Of a stretch of DNA of 32,968 bases, positions 7,653 to 16,185 are shown piece after piece. A program made the translations under genes and the position numbers. The notes below the pieces were generated by a model, which saw nothing but the letters and a program-made list of their open reading frames with translations, was not told the DNA's origin and made no database searches. This DNA is from Alphaproteobacteria bacterium (GTDB lineage: Bacteria > Pseudomonadota > Alphaproteobacteria > Rhizobiales > Amorphaceae): the NCBI GenBank assembly GCA_030431335.1, contig JAUIJH010000046.1:1-32968 (forward strand). The letters are read 5' to 3'. Each line of letters begins with the position of its first letter. The first letter of the stretch is position 1.

Positions 7653-9623
7653 TCAGAGGAAGACGATGTCGGTCGCCGCGTCGAACGTGTCCGCCACGCC
7701 CAGCAGCGCGATGGCGTTGAAATCGCCGCTGTCCGGGTTGAGGAAGCGGAGGAAGACGTCGCCGTCGATCTCCCGCGTCTCCACCAGGTCCGCCATCTGG
7801 TAGCCGCTCATTTCGAGCTGATCGAGCCCGGTGTCGAAGTCCCAGATGCTGTCGTCGCCGAAATCGCCCGCGAACTTGAAGTGGTCGGCGAAGCGCGTCG
7901 CCTGGGCCTTGCCGTCGCCGATCAGGACGTCGTCGTCGGCGCCGCCGATGATCTGGTCCTCGCCCACGCCGCCGTTCAGGAAGTCGCTGCCGTCGCCGCC
8001 GCGGGCCACGTCGTCGCCTTCGCCGCCGAAAACGAGGTCATCGTCGCGCCCGCCGTGCACGGTGTCGTCGCCGAAGCCGCCCTTGACCACGTCGCTGCCC
8101 TGTCCGCCGCGCACCACGTCCGCGCCTTCGTTGCCGGCGACCTCGTCGCTGCCTTGTCCGCCGCGCACCGAATCGTTGCCGGCGCCGCCGCTCACGGTGT
8201 CGTCGCCCCGTCCGCCGCCGACGGTATCGGCGCCGGGGTTGCCGGCAACGTCGTCGTCGCCGCGCCCGCCGCGGGCCGCGTCGTTGCCGGAGCCGCCCTT
8301 GACGGTGTCGTCCCCCAGCCCGCCGAACACCGCGTCGCCGCCCCGGTTGCCGAGGACGAGATCGTTGCCCTGGCCGCCGGCGACCTGGTCGCTGCCGGCG
8401 CCGCCGCCGAGGTCGTCGTCGCCAGTGCCGCCGCTGATGGTGTCGTCGCCCCTGCCGCCGTTCACCGTGTCGTCGCCCGCCCGGCCGCGCAGCAGGTTGG
8501 CGGCGGCGGTGCCGTCGATCGTCTGGTCGTCGGGGGAGGGGGCGGCCGCCGCCGCCGCCGCCGCCGCCGCGGGGGCGCCCTGCGCGGCCGCGCCCACCGC
8601 GGTCGTCCCGTTGGCGAAGATCGCGACATCCCGCGTCGTCAACCTGCTGCCAAAGATGACATTGCTCCCGTCGCCGGCCTCGTTCCCGGTAACCAGGCCG
8701 CCAACGATACTGACCTTGCCGTCGTCGCCGAAATGGAAGAACGCGCCGCCGGATCTGGTTGCCTCGTTGTTCCTGACCGTCAGAGCCGTCGCGGAAACGG
8801 ACTGACCGTCGTTGAAAGTTCCGATTGCGCCGCCTGTATTTGCCGAATTGCCTTCGAGCACCGTATTGGCAAGCTGGGGGTTGTTGACCGCATAGATATA
8901 GACCCCGCCGCCAGAAGAACCGGCGACATTGTCGGCCAAGACGACATTCGACGTCCGGAAGCTGCCCTCGCCGAAGCTGCTGAGGCCGCCTCCGCTTTGA
9001 TCGGCCTCGTTGAAGACGATCTGGCTGTCGCGCACGATGAGCGAACCGCGGCCGTACGCGGCGCCGCCGTTTGTGCCGGCATGGTTGCCGATCAGAAAGC
9101 TGTCCTCGATCACGGCGGAGCCGAGCATGTTCACGACAACGGCGCCGCCCCTGTCATGTTCACCCTTGGCGTTGCCGCCGGTCAGCGTCATCCCGTCCAG
9201 CGTCAGGTGGCCGCCCCAGTTGGCCCGAAAAATCTGCACGTTGTCCGACAGCCGGTTCTGCTCCAGGCTGGCCTTCACATCGGTAAAGTCGCTGCCGAGC
9301 AGGACGTCGTCGCCCGCCCGGTCACCGGTGATCGTGATCCGCCTGTCGCCGTCGATCGAGACCGATGTATCGTCGAACGTATTGGGCCGCCTCGCGATCA
9401 CGAAGGTGCTCAGCGAGCTGTCGTCCAGGCTGCCGTCGCCGTCGGTGTCGCCGATGCGGATGGTGCCCTGGAGGCCGTCCTCGAAGGTGATCGTGTGCCT
9501 GCCGCCCACCGAAAGGCCCAGCGCCTCGCGCAGGGAGAGGCCGCCGCCGTCGGCCCGCTCCTCCGCCTCGCTGCCCCCGGAATAGGCCTCGTCGCCCAGC
9601 GTCGTAACCACAAAATTGGCCAT
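7653..9623 (-). CDS. Secreted beta-helix protein with RTX calcium-binding repeats
   Basis: A 656-residue protein with no signal peptide. Residues 1-50 resemble a CSLREA-type start (ANFVVTTLGDE, then GGGLSLREALG). Residues 50-345 form a right-handed parallel beta-helix, with repeated GGA, SGGG and NTGG turns. An alanine-rich linker follows at 345-362. About twenty RTX nonapeptides (GGxGxDxLx type) occupy residues 379-570 and would bind Ca2+. The C-terminal domain ends in TFDAATDIVFL, typical of a type I secretion signal. ATG at 9623 is preferred over the in-frame ATG at 9632 because AGTAGG directly abuts the latter. No secretion genes are nearby. Likely an adhesin, matrix protein or polysaccharide-active protein; the activity cannot be told. 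Confidence 0.85.
   Translation of the reverse strand: MANFVVTTLGDEAYSGGSEAEERADGGGLSLREALGLSVGGRHTITFEDGLQGTIRIGDTDGDGSLDDSSLSTFVIARRPNTFDDTSVSIDGDRRITITGDRAGDDVLLGSDFTDVKASLEQNRLSDNVQIFRANWGGHLTLDGMTLTGGNAKGEHDRGGAVVVNMLGSAVIEDSFLIGNHAGTNGGAAYGRGSLIVRDSQIVFNEADQSGGGLSSFGEGSFRTSNVVLADNVAGSSGGGVYIYAVNNPQLANTVLEGNSANTGGAIGTFNDGQSVSATALTVRNNEATRSGGAFFHFGDDGKVSIVGGLVTGNEAGDGSNVIFGSRLTTRDVAIFANGTTAVGAAAQGAPAAAAAAAAAAPSPDDQTIDGTAAANLLRGRAGDDTVNGGRGDDTISGGTGDDDLGGGAGSDQVAGGQGNDLVLGNRGGDAVFGGLGDDTVKGGSGNDAARGGRGDDDVAGNPGADTVGGGRGDDTVSGGAGNDSVRGGQGSDEVAGNEGADVVRGGQGSDVVKGGFGDDTVHGGRDDDLVFGGEGDDVARGGDGSDFLNGGVGEDQIIGGADDDVLIGDGKAQATRFADHFKFAGDFGDDSIWDFDTGLDQLEMSGYQMADLVETREIDGDVFLRFLNPDSGDFNAIALLGVADTFDAATDIVFL
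7914..8489 (-). repeat. Tandem RTX nonapeptide coding repeats
   Basis: A roughly 27-bp-period tandem array inside the preceding gene encodes about twenty copies of glycine/aspartate nonapeptides such as GGRGDDTVS. The DNA is highly self-similar (recurring GTCGTC and GCCGCC blocks on the plus strand), so copy number may vary by slippage. A run of CCG triplets at 8545-8570 encodes the adjoining poly-alanine linker. Confidence 0.85.
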
Positions 9624-10324
9624 TGCTCTCATCCTACTTCGCTAGGCCGCGAGAAATACTTGCCTCACGCCGAAATTATATTCGGCTCAACGTTCCATTC
9701 GTTGCGAGGATTTCGGCGATCCGAGCTTCTTTTCTGGCTTCATTCTTGGAGACCGGCGACGACGCCACGCCTCAATTTTGCTGCAGAACTTTACCACCGT
9801 CTCCCCCGTTTTCAATCAGTTACAATTGAGAAAGGTGGCATTTGCCGCCGACCGGCAGGGGTTCGCCCCGGCCGGTCCACGGTTATCGACCTCCCCCAAT
9901 ATTTTCCCTGCGTAGAATTAACGGATGCTGCACCGACCCATCACTATATTGACGCAAACAATGTTGGCGGCGCCCGTTTCCGTCCCTGTCGAAATCCGCA
10001 TTGATCTTCATGGCGATTGCTTGCGTCGCCGCAAAGACTGTCCCGCGCGGCTGGGAACAGTTGGCGAGATGGCGCCCGTTGCGGTGCGCGGGCGGATTTC
10101 CACTCTGCCCGGCCGGCAATAAATGTCCGCCGCGCGCCATTCGCCCGCTCCGCAGCGGCCGGGCCGAAAGCGGCGAACAAAGGCCGGGCGGCACCCGCAG
10201 GCGAGCCCCGGGCGACCGCCGTGCGGCATTCCAACCCCATCCCCGTCACGAACGGGGCTGGGCGCGCGGCCGGCGCGGTTGTACAAGGCGCCAAACGCGG
10301 CTCAACGAAACGGGGAGGACCACC
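9624..10324. other. 701-bp intergenic region between divergent transcription units
   Basis: No convincing gene is seen here. The left two thirds (9640-9960) is much more AT-rich than the window and probably holds promoters for both flanking units. On the minus strand a TATAAT (9680-9675) sits about 50 bp before the RTX start, but without a good -35 at 17 bp. The right third (10060-10320) is GC-rich leader sequence for the downstream importer, with a small hairpin (CCCCGT 10241-10246 pairing with ACGGGG 10252-10257). A 65-codon frame at 9925-10122 has neither a ribosome site nor a recognisable product. No riboswitch consensus was recognised. Confidence 0.6.
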
Positions 10325-11341
10325 ATGCAACTCACACGGCGGGCGCTCGGCGCCATCGCGGCCCTCGCGGGGCTTTTCTGCGGCATCGGCGCCGCGCTGG
10401 CGGCCGACGAGGTCAAGGTCGGCATCCTGCGCCTCACCTCGCATTCGCCCTCCATCATCGCCAAGGGCAAGGGCTACTTCGAGGCCGAAGGGCTCGACGT
10501 CACCTTCGTGCCCTTCCAGGCCGCCCAGCCCATGGCCGTCGCCATCGCGTCCGGCGACATCGATTTCGGCATGACCGCCGTTTCCGCCGGCCTCGTCAGC
10601 CTCGCCGACAAGGGCGCCGTCAAGGTCATCGGCGGCGCGCTGATGGAGACCGACGACGTCGAGGGCCAGAAGATCCTCGCCTCCAAGGCCGCCTACGATG
10701 CCGGCCTCACCTCGCCGGCCGCCCTCGCCGGCAAGCGCTACGGCGTCACCACCGCCGGCTCCTCCTTCCACTACATGGCCCACAAGGTGGCCGACGGCGC
10801 CGGCGTCGCCCGCGGCGACATCCGCACCATCCCGCTGCAGAAGGTGCCCGCCGTCATCGCCTCGCTGAAGTCGGGTCAGATCGACGCCTGGTCCATCGTG
10901 CCCAACATCGCCGGCGCCCTCACCAAGGGCGGCGACGTGGTGGAGATCGGCAAGATCGCCGACTTCATCCCCGGCTACCAGGTGACCACCGTGTTCACCT
11001 CCACGCGCAACGTCACCGAGCATCGCCCCCTGGTGGAGCGCTTCCTCGCCGCCCTCGCCAAGGGCATCGACGACTACAACGCCGCCCTCGTCGACAAGAC
11101 CATGAGCGAGGCCGACACCGCCGCCCTGGTGGAGATGATCCACCAGTACGTCTATTCCGACCAGCCGCTCGACAAGGCCGACCCGCGCATCCGCGCCGGC
11201 GCCATGCGCATCAACGCCGGGGCCGCCCTCAACGTCGCCTCGGTCGAGGACCAGCTCGAATGGTTCAAGTCGGAAAACCTCGTGCCCGCGGACGTCACCA
11301 TCGACGACCTCGTCGACACGAGCTTCGTTTCGACGAACTGA
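10325..11341 (+). CDS. NMT1/SsuA-type ABC transporter substrate-binding protein
   Basis: A 338-residue periplasmic protein with a signal peptide (TRR then a hydrophobic core, cleavage near ALAAD at residue 26-27). The mature start VKVGILRLTSHSP and the segment AIASGDIDFGMTA are typical of the nitrate/sulfonate/taurine/thiamine-precursor class of binding proteins. The ATG at 10325 follows GGGGAGGACCACC. The ATPase gene begins 4 nt after the stop, and the permease follows with an overlap. The ligand cannot be assigned: no thiamine, sulfur or nitrate genes are adjacent, but folD is coupled downstream. Confidence 0.85.
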   Translation: MQLTRRALGAIAALAGLFCGIGAALAADEVKVGILRLTSHSPSIIAKGKGYFEAEGLDVTFVPFQAAQPMAVAIASGDIDFGMTAVSAGLVSLADKGAVKVIGGALMETDDVEGQKILASKAAYDAGLTSPAALAGKRYGVTTAGSSFHYMAHKVADGAGVARGDIRTIPLQKVPAVIASLKSGQIDAWSIVPNIAGALTKGGDVVEIGKIADFIPGYQVTTVFTSTRNVTEHRPLVERFLAALAKGIDDYNAALVDKTMSEADTAALVEMIHQYVYSDQPLDKADPRIRAGAMRINAGAALNVASVEDQLEWFKSENLVPADVTIDDLVDTSFVSTN

Positions 11342-11345
11342 GCCG

Positions 11346-12113
11346 GTGCAGCTCGTCGCCGAACGCGTCGGTCACCGCTACGGCGAGACGGCGGTGCTGG
11401 ACGGCATCGATTTCGCCATCGGTGCCGGCGAGATCGTGGCGATCATCGGCCCGTCGGGCTGCGGAAAGTCGACGCTGCTGCGCCTGCTGGGCGGGCTTGA
11501 GCGGCCGAGCGAGGGGCGGGTGAGCGTCGCGGGCGACCCGCCGGCGGGCTCGCTCAACCCCATCACCTACGTGTTCCAGGACTTCGCGCTGCTGCCCTGG
11601 CGCACGGCCGAGGGCAACGTCCGCCTCGCCCTGGAGGACCACCGGATGCGCCCGGCCGAGCGCGCCGCCATCGTCGCGGACGTGCTCGCCCGCACCAAGC
11701 TCACCGAGTTCGCCGGCGCCTGGCCGCGCCAGCTCTCCGGCGGCATGAAGCAGCGCGTCGCCATCGCCCGCGCGCTGGCCGTGCGGCCGGAAATCCTGCT
11801 GATGGACGAGCCGCTGTCGGCCCTCGACAGCCAGACCCGCGAGCTCCTGCTCGACGATCTGGTCGACCTTTGGACCCGCGAGGGCTTTTCCGCCTGCTAC
11901 GTCACCCACAACCTCGCCGAGGCGGTGCGGCTCGGGCATCGCATCGTCGTGCTGTCGCGCCGGCCCGGCACCATCCGCGATGTGGTCGCCGTCGATATCC
12001 CCCTCGCCGAGCGGGCCGAGCGCACCGCCGAGCTCGCCCCCATCGAGCGCCGCCTCTGGCTCCTGATGCGCGAAGAAGCCCGCGCCGCCGACCGCGAGCT
12101 CCTGCGTGCTTGA
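11346..12113 (+). CDS. ABC transporter ATPase (nitrate/sulfonate/taurine class)
   Basis: A 255-residue nucleotide-binding subunit. Motifs are Walker A GPSGCGKST (residues 35-43), Q-loop in YVFQDFALLPW, signature LSGGMKQR, Walker B LLMDEPLSALD and switch histidine in VTHNLAEAV. The FQDFALLPWRT and RRPGTI segments are the hallmark of SsuB/TauB/NrtD-like ATPases. The start is GTG at 11346, four bases after the binding-protein stop. The 3' end overlaps the permease gene by 8 bases. It would energise import of the same unidentified small solute. Confidence 0.92.
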   Translation: MQLVAERVGHRYGETAVLDGIDFAIGAGEIVAIIGPSGCGKSTLLRLLGGLERPSEGRVSVAGDPPAGSLNPITYVFQDFALLPWRTAEGNVRLALEDHRMRPAERAAIVADVLARTKLTEFAGAWPRQLSGGMKQRVAIARALAVRPEILLMDEPLSALDSQTRELLLDDLVDLWTREGFSACYVTHNLAEAVRLGHRIVVLSRRPGTIRDVVAVDIPLAERAERTAELAPIERRLWLLMREEARAADRELLRA

Positions 12114-12954
12114 GCGCGCCGAGACCCCGCCCGCCCCGCCGGCCGTCCCGGCCGCCCCGCCCGCCGAAGCGCGGCGCGAAGTCCCCTTCCGCGGCGGCGG
12201 GTTCGCGCGCAAGCCGTTCTATTTCGCCGGTCCGTTGCTGTTCGCCGCGCTCCTCATCCTGTGGGAGGTGGGCACGCGCTCGGGCTTCATCAGCCCCATC
12301 GCGCTGCCCGCGCCGTCCGAGGCGCTCGGCGCGCTCGGCGATCTCATCGAGACCGGGATGCTGTGGAAGCACCTGTCGGCGAGCCTGTCGCGCCTTGCCA
12401 TCGGCTGGACCGTGGGCACGGCCTGCGGCATCGCCGTGGGGCTCGCCATCGGCCTCTTCGCCTTCGCGCGCGCCAGCCTGGTGCCGCTGGTGTCGGCGCT
12501 GTTTCCCATTCCCAAGATCGCGCTGCTGCCGCTGTTCATCATCTGGTTCGGCATCGGCGAGGGGTCCAAGATCGCCACCCTCGTGTTCGGCACCTTCTTC
12601 CCCACCGTCATCGCCACCTATGCCGGTGTCGACGGGGTGGACCGCACGCTGATCCGCATGGGCCAGTCGTTCGGCCTCTCGTGGACCTCGATCGTGCGCA
12701 AGATCATCCTGCCGGGCGCGCTGCCGGCGATCCTGTCGGGCGCGCGCATCTCCGCCTCCATCGCGATCATCCTGCTCGTCGCGGCGGAGATGATCGGCGC
12801 CGAGTACGGCATCGGCGCCTACATCCTCATGGCCGGCTCGCTGTTCGCGCTCGACCAGCTCATTGCTGGGGTGGCGATGCTGTCCGTCATCGGTCTCTGC
12901 GTCGCTTGGCTCATCGGGCGGGTCGAACGGCACTTCCTGGATTATCGCTTGTGA
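12106..12954 (+). CDS. ABC transporter permease (SsuC/TauC class)
   Basis: A 282-residue inner-membrane protein. It opens with a proline/alanine-rich cytoplasmic tail (residues 1-35) followed by about six membrane segments. The segment [19 protein letters not shown] is highly characteristic of SsuC/TauC-like permeases. The coupling loop lies near [22 protein letters not shown]. The GTG start at 12106 overlaps the ATPase 3' end by 8 bases. Its stop overlaps the GTG of folD, placing folD in the same translational unit. Confidence 0.92.
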   Translation: MLERAETPPAPPAVPAAPPAEARREVPFRGGGFARKPFYFAGPLLFAALLILWEVGTRSGFISPIALPAPSEALGALGDLIETGMLWKHLSASLSRLAIGWTVGTACGIAVGLAIGLFAFARASLVPLVSALFPIPKIALLPLFIIWFGIGEGSKIATLVFGTFFPTVIATYAGVDGVDRTLIRMGQSFGLSWTSIVRKIILPGALPAILSGARISASIAIILLVAAEMIGAEYGIGAYILMAGSLFALDQLIAGVAMLSVIGLCVAWLIGRVERHFLDYRL

Positions 12955-13808
12955 ACGCAACCCGCATCGACGGCAAAGCCATCGCCGCCACGATCACCGA
13001 CGAGATCCGCGCCGAGGTCGCCCGCAGCGGCCTCCGGCCCGGCCTCGCCGTCGTCCTCGTCGGCGACGACGCCGCCAGCGCCGTCTACGTGCGCAACAAG
13101 TCGCGCACGGCCGAGAGCCTCGGCTTCCACTCCGTGCAGCACACCTTGCCGGCGGACACCTCGCAGGAGGCGCTGCTCGCCCTCGTCGCCACGCTCAACG
13201 CCGACCCGGCCGTGCACGGCATCCTGGTGCAGCTCCCGCTGCCGGCCCACCTCTCCTCCGCCGCGGTGATCGACGCCATCGACCCCGACAAGGACGTCGA
13301 CGGCCTCCACATCGTCAACGCCGGCCGCCTCGCGGTGGGCGACGCGCGCGCGCTCGTCCCCTGCACGCCGCTCGGCTCCATGCGCCTCATCGCCGAGGTG
13401 CGCGGGGCGGACCTGTCCGGCCTCAACGCGGTGGTGGTCGGCCGCTCGCGCCTCGTCGGCCTGCCGGTGGCGCTGCTTCTGTCGAAGGCCAACGCCACCG
13501 TCACCATCGCCCACAGCCGCACCGCGGACCTGCCGGCCCTGTGCCGCAGCGCCGACATCCTCGTCGCCGCCGTCGGCCGCCCGCACATGATCCGCGGCGA
13601 CTGGATCAAGCCCGGCGCCACCGTCATCGACGTCGGCATCAATCGCATCGCCGACGACACGGCGCCCAAGGGCTCGCGCCTCGTCGGCGACGTCGCGTTC
13701 GACGAGGCGGGCGCGGCCGGCGCCATCACCCCCGTGCCCGGCGGCGTCGGCCCCATGACCATTGCCATGCTGATGCAGAACACGCTCACCGCCGCCCAGC
13801 GCCGCTGA
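12951..13808 (+). CDS. folD: Methylenetetrahydrofolate dehydrogenase / cyclohydrolase FolD
   Basis: A 285-residue cytosolic bifunctional enzyme that converts 5,10-methylene-THF to 10-formyl-THF with NADP+. Family signatures are present in order: [14 protein letters not shown] with the catalytic Tyr/Lys pair, [23 protein letters not shown], the Rossmann loop [16 protein letters not shown] and [10 protein letters not shown] near the C-terminus. It has the full usual length. The GTG at 12951 overlaps the permease stop (GTGA), so translation is coupled to the ABC importer. folD is usually a solitary housekeeping gene, so this linkage is odd. Whether the genome has another folD cannot be told from here. 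Confidence 0.95.
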   Translation: MNATRIDGKAIAATITDEIRAEVARSGLRPGLAVVLVGDDAASAVYVRNKSRTAESLGFHSVQHTLPADTSQEALLALVATLNADPAVHGILVQLPLPAHLSSAAVIDAIDPDKDVDGLHIVNAGRLAVGDARALVPCTPLGSMRLIAEVRGADLSGLNAVVVGRSRLVGLPVALLLSKANATVTIAHSRTADLPALCRSADILVAAVGRPHMIRGDWIKPGATVIDVGINRIADDTAPKGSRLVGDVAFDEAGAAGAITPVPGGVGPMTIAMLMQNTLTAAQRR

Positions 13809-13823
13809 GCCCTGCCGACGGCG

Positions 13824-14639
13824 ATGCGGATCATGTCCCTCAACGCCTGGGGCGGCACGCTTCACGGCGCGCTGCTCGCCTACCTCGCGCGCGAGACGGC
13901 GGACATCGTGTGCCTCCAGGAGATGATCCACAGCCCCGCGACGGACGAGGATTGGCTCGAATATCGCGACGGCGCCCACGTCCTGCCCCAGCGCGCCAAC
14001 CTCTACCGCGACATCCGTCGCGCCCTGCCGCGCCACGCGGCCACCTTCTGCCCCGCCGCCCAGGGCGTGCTGTGGGACGGGGACACGGCCGTGCCGTCCC
14101 AGTGGGGCCTCGCCACCTTCGTGCGCGACACGATCCCGGTGATCGCCCAGGCCCAGGGCTTCGTCCACAAGCACTACGGCGCGGACGGGTACGGCGACCA
14201 CCCGCGCTCGCGCAGCGCCCACGCCATCCGCATTTACGACCATGCCGCCGGCCGCGCCGTCAGCGTCACCCACATGCACGGCCTGCGCGACCCTTTGCAC
14301 GGCAAGCGCGACACGCCCGAGCGCGCCGCCCAGGCACGGCGCCTGCTGGCCCTCTCCCGCAGCGTCACCGAGCCCGGCGACCTCGCCATCGTCTGCGGCG
14401 ACTTCAACGTCGAGCCCGCCAGCGAAACCCTGCGCCTCCTGGGCGAGGCCGGCTTCACCGACCTCGTCACCGCCGGCGGTTTCACCAGCACCCGCACCGC
14501 CCACTACGAAAAACCCGGCAAATTCGCCGACTACATGCTGGTGAGCGACGTCGATCAGGCAAAGGACTTCACCGTCGTCGACACCCCCGAGGTATCCGAC
14601 CACTGCCCGCTGATCCTGACCACGGGTGTGCCCAACTAG
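13824..14639 (+). CDS. Endonuclease/exonuclease/phosphatase-family hydrolase
   Basis: A 271-residue protein of the EEP (DNase I-like) fold, with no signal peptide. The metal-dependent active-site motifs are in order: SLNAWGG (N7), CLQEM (E33), THMHG, GDFNVEP, FADYMLVS and the terminal SDHCPL histidine. The family includes phosphodiesterases, phosphatases and nucleases, and the substrate is unknown. It starts 15 bp after folD on the same strand and is probably the last gene of that operon. Its final codon and TAG stop (AAC TAG) lie inside the dispersed repeat that begins here, so the present C-terminus may have been set by that element. Confidence 0.85.
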   Translation: MRIMSLNAWGGTLHGALLAYLARETADIVCLQEMIHSPATDEDWLEYRDGAHVLPQRANLYRDIRRALPRHAATFCPAAQGVLWDGDTAVPSQWGLATFVRDTIPVIAQAQGFVHKHYGADGYGDHPRSRSAHAIRIYDHAAGRAVSVTHMHGLRDPLHGKRDTPERAAQARRLLALSRSVTEPGDLAIVCGDFNVEPASETLRLLGEAGFTDLVTAGGFTSTRTAHYEKPGKFADYMLVSDVDQAKDFTVVDTPEVSDHCPLILTTGVPN

Positions 14640-14884
14640 GGCTGCGGCCGTGTCAATGGGCCGCCCGCAGCCACGCGCAGCGAAGCGAGCATGGCGAGGA
14701 CGGGGCGCAGCCGCACCCATTGACGCGGCCGCAGCCCGTCTCATCGTCGATCAGGGTTTCAAGTCAAAGGCCCGAAGGGTCTTCTGATCTTGGAACCCTG
14801 GCCATCGCCGAGATGGAGGGAGCGCGAGGGGGGAACCCCCCTCGTCCTAAACAGAAAACCCGGCGCAACGCGCCGTCCGAACCC
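14634..14884 (+). repeat. Dispersed multi-hairpin element, copy A
   Basis: A 251-bp intergenic element nearly identical to copy B at 23773-24026. The first 104 bases are identical in both. Parts in order: (1) 22-bp inverted arms 14639-14660 and 14716-14737 with one T/C difference, around a 55-nt centre; (2) arms 14752-14763 (CAGGGTTTCAAG) and 14789-14800 (CTTGGAACCCTG), with a small inner hairpin AGGCCC/GGGTCT; (3) a perfect 9-bp GC hairpin at 14825-14844; (4) CGGCGC/GCGCCG at 14861-14875. It fills the junction between the EEP gene (+) and xylA (-) and contains the EEP stop codon. No transposase or open frame of its own is seen. It may act as a bidirectional terminator as well as a mobile or recombining repeat. 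Confidence 0.85.
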
Positions 14885-14892
14885 CTTCGGCG

Positions 14893-16185
14893 TCAAACGT
14901 AGCGGTTGACGATATTCTCCAGCACTTCCTGGCGTCCCGAGCGCGGGGAGGGCGACAGGTCGTTCTGCAGCACCGCCTGTTCGATCGAGGCGAGGTCGCT
15001 GTCGAGCATCTCGCGCGCCCATTTCTGCGACCATCCGGCGTAGCGCTCGGTGCGCGGGCGCTCCAGCGCGCCGTCCGACAGCATCGCGGCGGCCGCCTTC
15101 AGGCCCCGCGCGCACACGTCCATCGCCCCCGCGTGGGCGGCCACCAGGTCGGCCGGATCCAGCGACTGGCGCCGCAGCTTGGCGTCGAAATTGGTGCCCC
15201 CGGTGGTGAACCCGCCACCGCGCAGCACCTCGTAGTAGGCGAGGGCGACCTCCGGCACGTTGTTGGGGAACTGGTCGGTGTCCCAGCCGGACTGGTAGTC
15301 GTTGCGGTTCATGTCGATGGAGCCGAACACGCCCAGCGCATTGGCCAGCGCGATCTCGTGCTCGAACGTGTGCCCGGCCAGGATCGCGTGCCCCTGCTCG
15401 ATGTTGAGCTTCACCTCGTTCTCGAGGCCGTTCTTCTGCAGGAAGGCGTACACCGTCGCCACGTCGTAGTCGTACTGGTGCTTGGTCGGCTCCTGCGGCT
15501 TGGGCTCCACCAGGATCGTGCCCTCGAAGCCGATCTTGTGCTTGTACTCCACCACCATGGTGAGGAACCGGCCGAGCTGGTCGAGCTCGCGCTTCAGGTC
15601 GGTGTTGAGGAGCGTCTCGTAGCCCTCGCGCCCGCCCCACAGCACGTAGTTCTCGCCGCCGAGCCGGTGGGTGGCGTCCATGCACGTCTTCACCGTCGCG
15701 GCGGAGTAGGCGAACACCTCGGGGTCCGGGTTGGTCGCCGCGCCCGCCATGAAGCGCCGGTGCGAGAAGAGGTTCGCCGTGCCCCACAGGAGCTTCACCT
15801 TGGCGCTTTCCATCTTCTTCTGAAAGATATCGACGATCTCGTTGAGGTTCTTCGTGCTCTCGGCGAAATTCGCGCCTTCCGGCCGCACGTCCGCGTCGTG
15901 GAAGCAGAAATAGGGCGCGTCGAGCAACTCGAAGAGGTCGAATGCGGCGTCGGCCTTCAGCCGCGCGTGGTCCATCGTGTCGCCGAACCAGGGCCGCTCG
16001 AAGGTCTGGCCGCCGAACGGGTCGCCGCCGGGCCAGGCGAAGGAGTGCCAGTAGGCGACGGCGAAGCGGAGCTGGTCCTCCATCCGCTTGCCGGCCACGA
16101 TCTCGTCGGGGTTGTAGTGGTGGAAGGCGATGTCTTCGCCGGAGCCGTAGCGAACCGGCGCGATGCCGTCGAAATACCCGCTCAT
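14893..16185 (-). CDS. xylA: Xylose isomerase
   Basis: A 430-residue cytosolic enzyme interconverting D-xylose and D-xylulose with two divalent metals. Signatures are FHDADV (H96, D99) with the catalytic histidine, [20 protein letters not shown] (metal ligand E227, K229), [15 protein letters not shown], and the metal-binding segment [17 protein letters not shown]. The length is typical of the larger (group II) isomerases. The ATG at 16185 overlaps the xylB stop (ATGA), giving coupled expression. It is the last gene of the xylFHGBA unit and ends 9 bp from repeat copy A. Confidence 0.97.
   Translation of the reverse strand: MSGYFDGIAPVRYGSGEDIAFHHYNPDEIVAGKRMEDQLRFAVAYWHSFAWPGGDPFGGQTFERPWFGDTMDHARLKADAAFDLFELLDAPYFCFHDADVRPEGANFAESTKNLNEIVDIFQKKMESAKVKLLWGTANLFSHRRFMAGAATNPDPEVFAYSAATVKTCMDATHRLGGENYVLWGGREGYETLLNTDLKRELDQLGRFLTMVVEYKHKIGFEGTILVEPKPQEPTKHQYDYDVATVYAFLQKNGLENEVKLNIEQGHAILAGHTFEHEIALANALGVFGSIDMNRNDYQSGWDTDQFPNNVPEVALAYYEVLRGGGFTTGGTNFDAKLRRQSLDPADLVAAHAGAMDVCARGLKAAAAMLSDGALERPRTERYAGWSQKWAREMLDSDLASIEQAVLQNDLSPSPRSGRQEVLENIVNRYV

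Noticed and set aside
7914..8489. Regular repeats that could suggest a CRISPR array
   Set aside because: The 27-bp period encodes RTX nonapeptides in frame with no unique spacers.
7881..10004. Long plus-strand open frame (707 codons) opposite the RTX gene
   Set aside because: The translation is Val/Ala/Gly-rich and mirrors the antisense of RTX repeats; it crosses the AT-rich intergenic region without any recognisable domain.
9925..10122. Small plus-strand frame of 65 codons before the importer operon
   Set aside because: No ribosome site and no recognisable composition or domain; more likely leader or spacer sequence.
10060..10324. Riboswitch before the importer/folD operon
   Set aside because: Only one small hairpin (10241-10257) and a repeated GGCCGGGC were seen; no TPP, SAM, cobalamin or folate riboswitch core was recognised.
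12863..14902. Long plus-strand frame over folD and the EEP gene
   Set aside because: Arg/Pro-rich out-of-frame translation of two well-supported genes.
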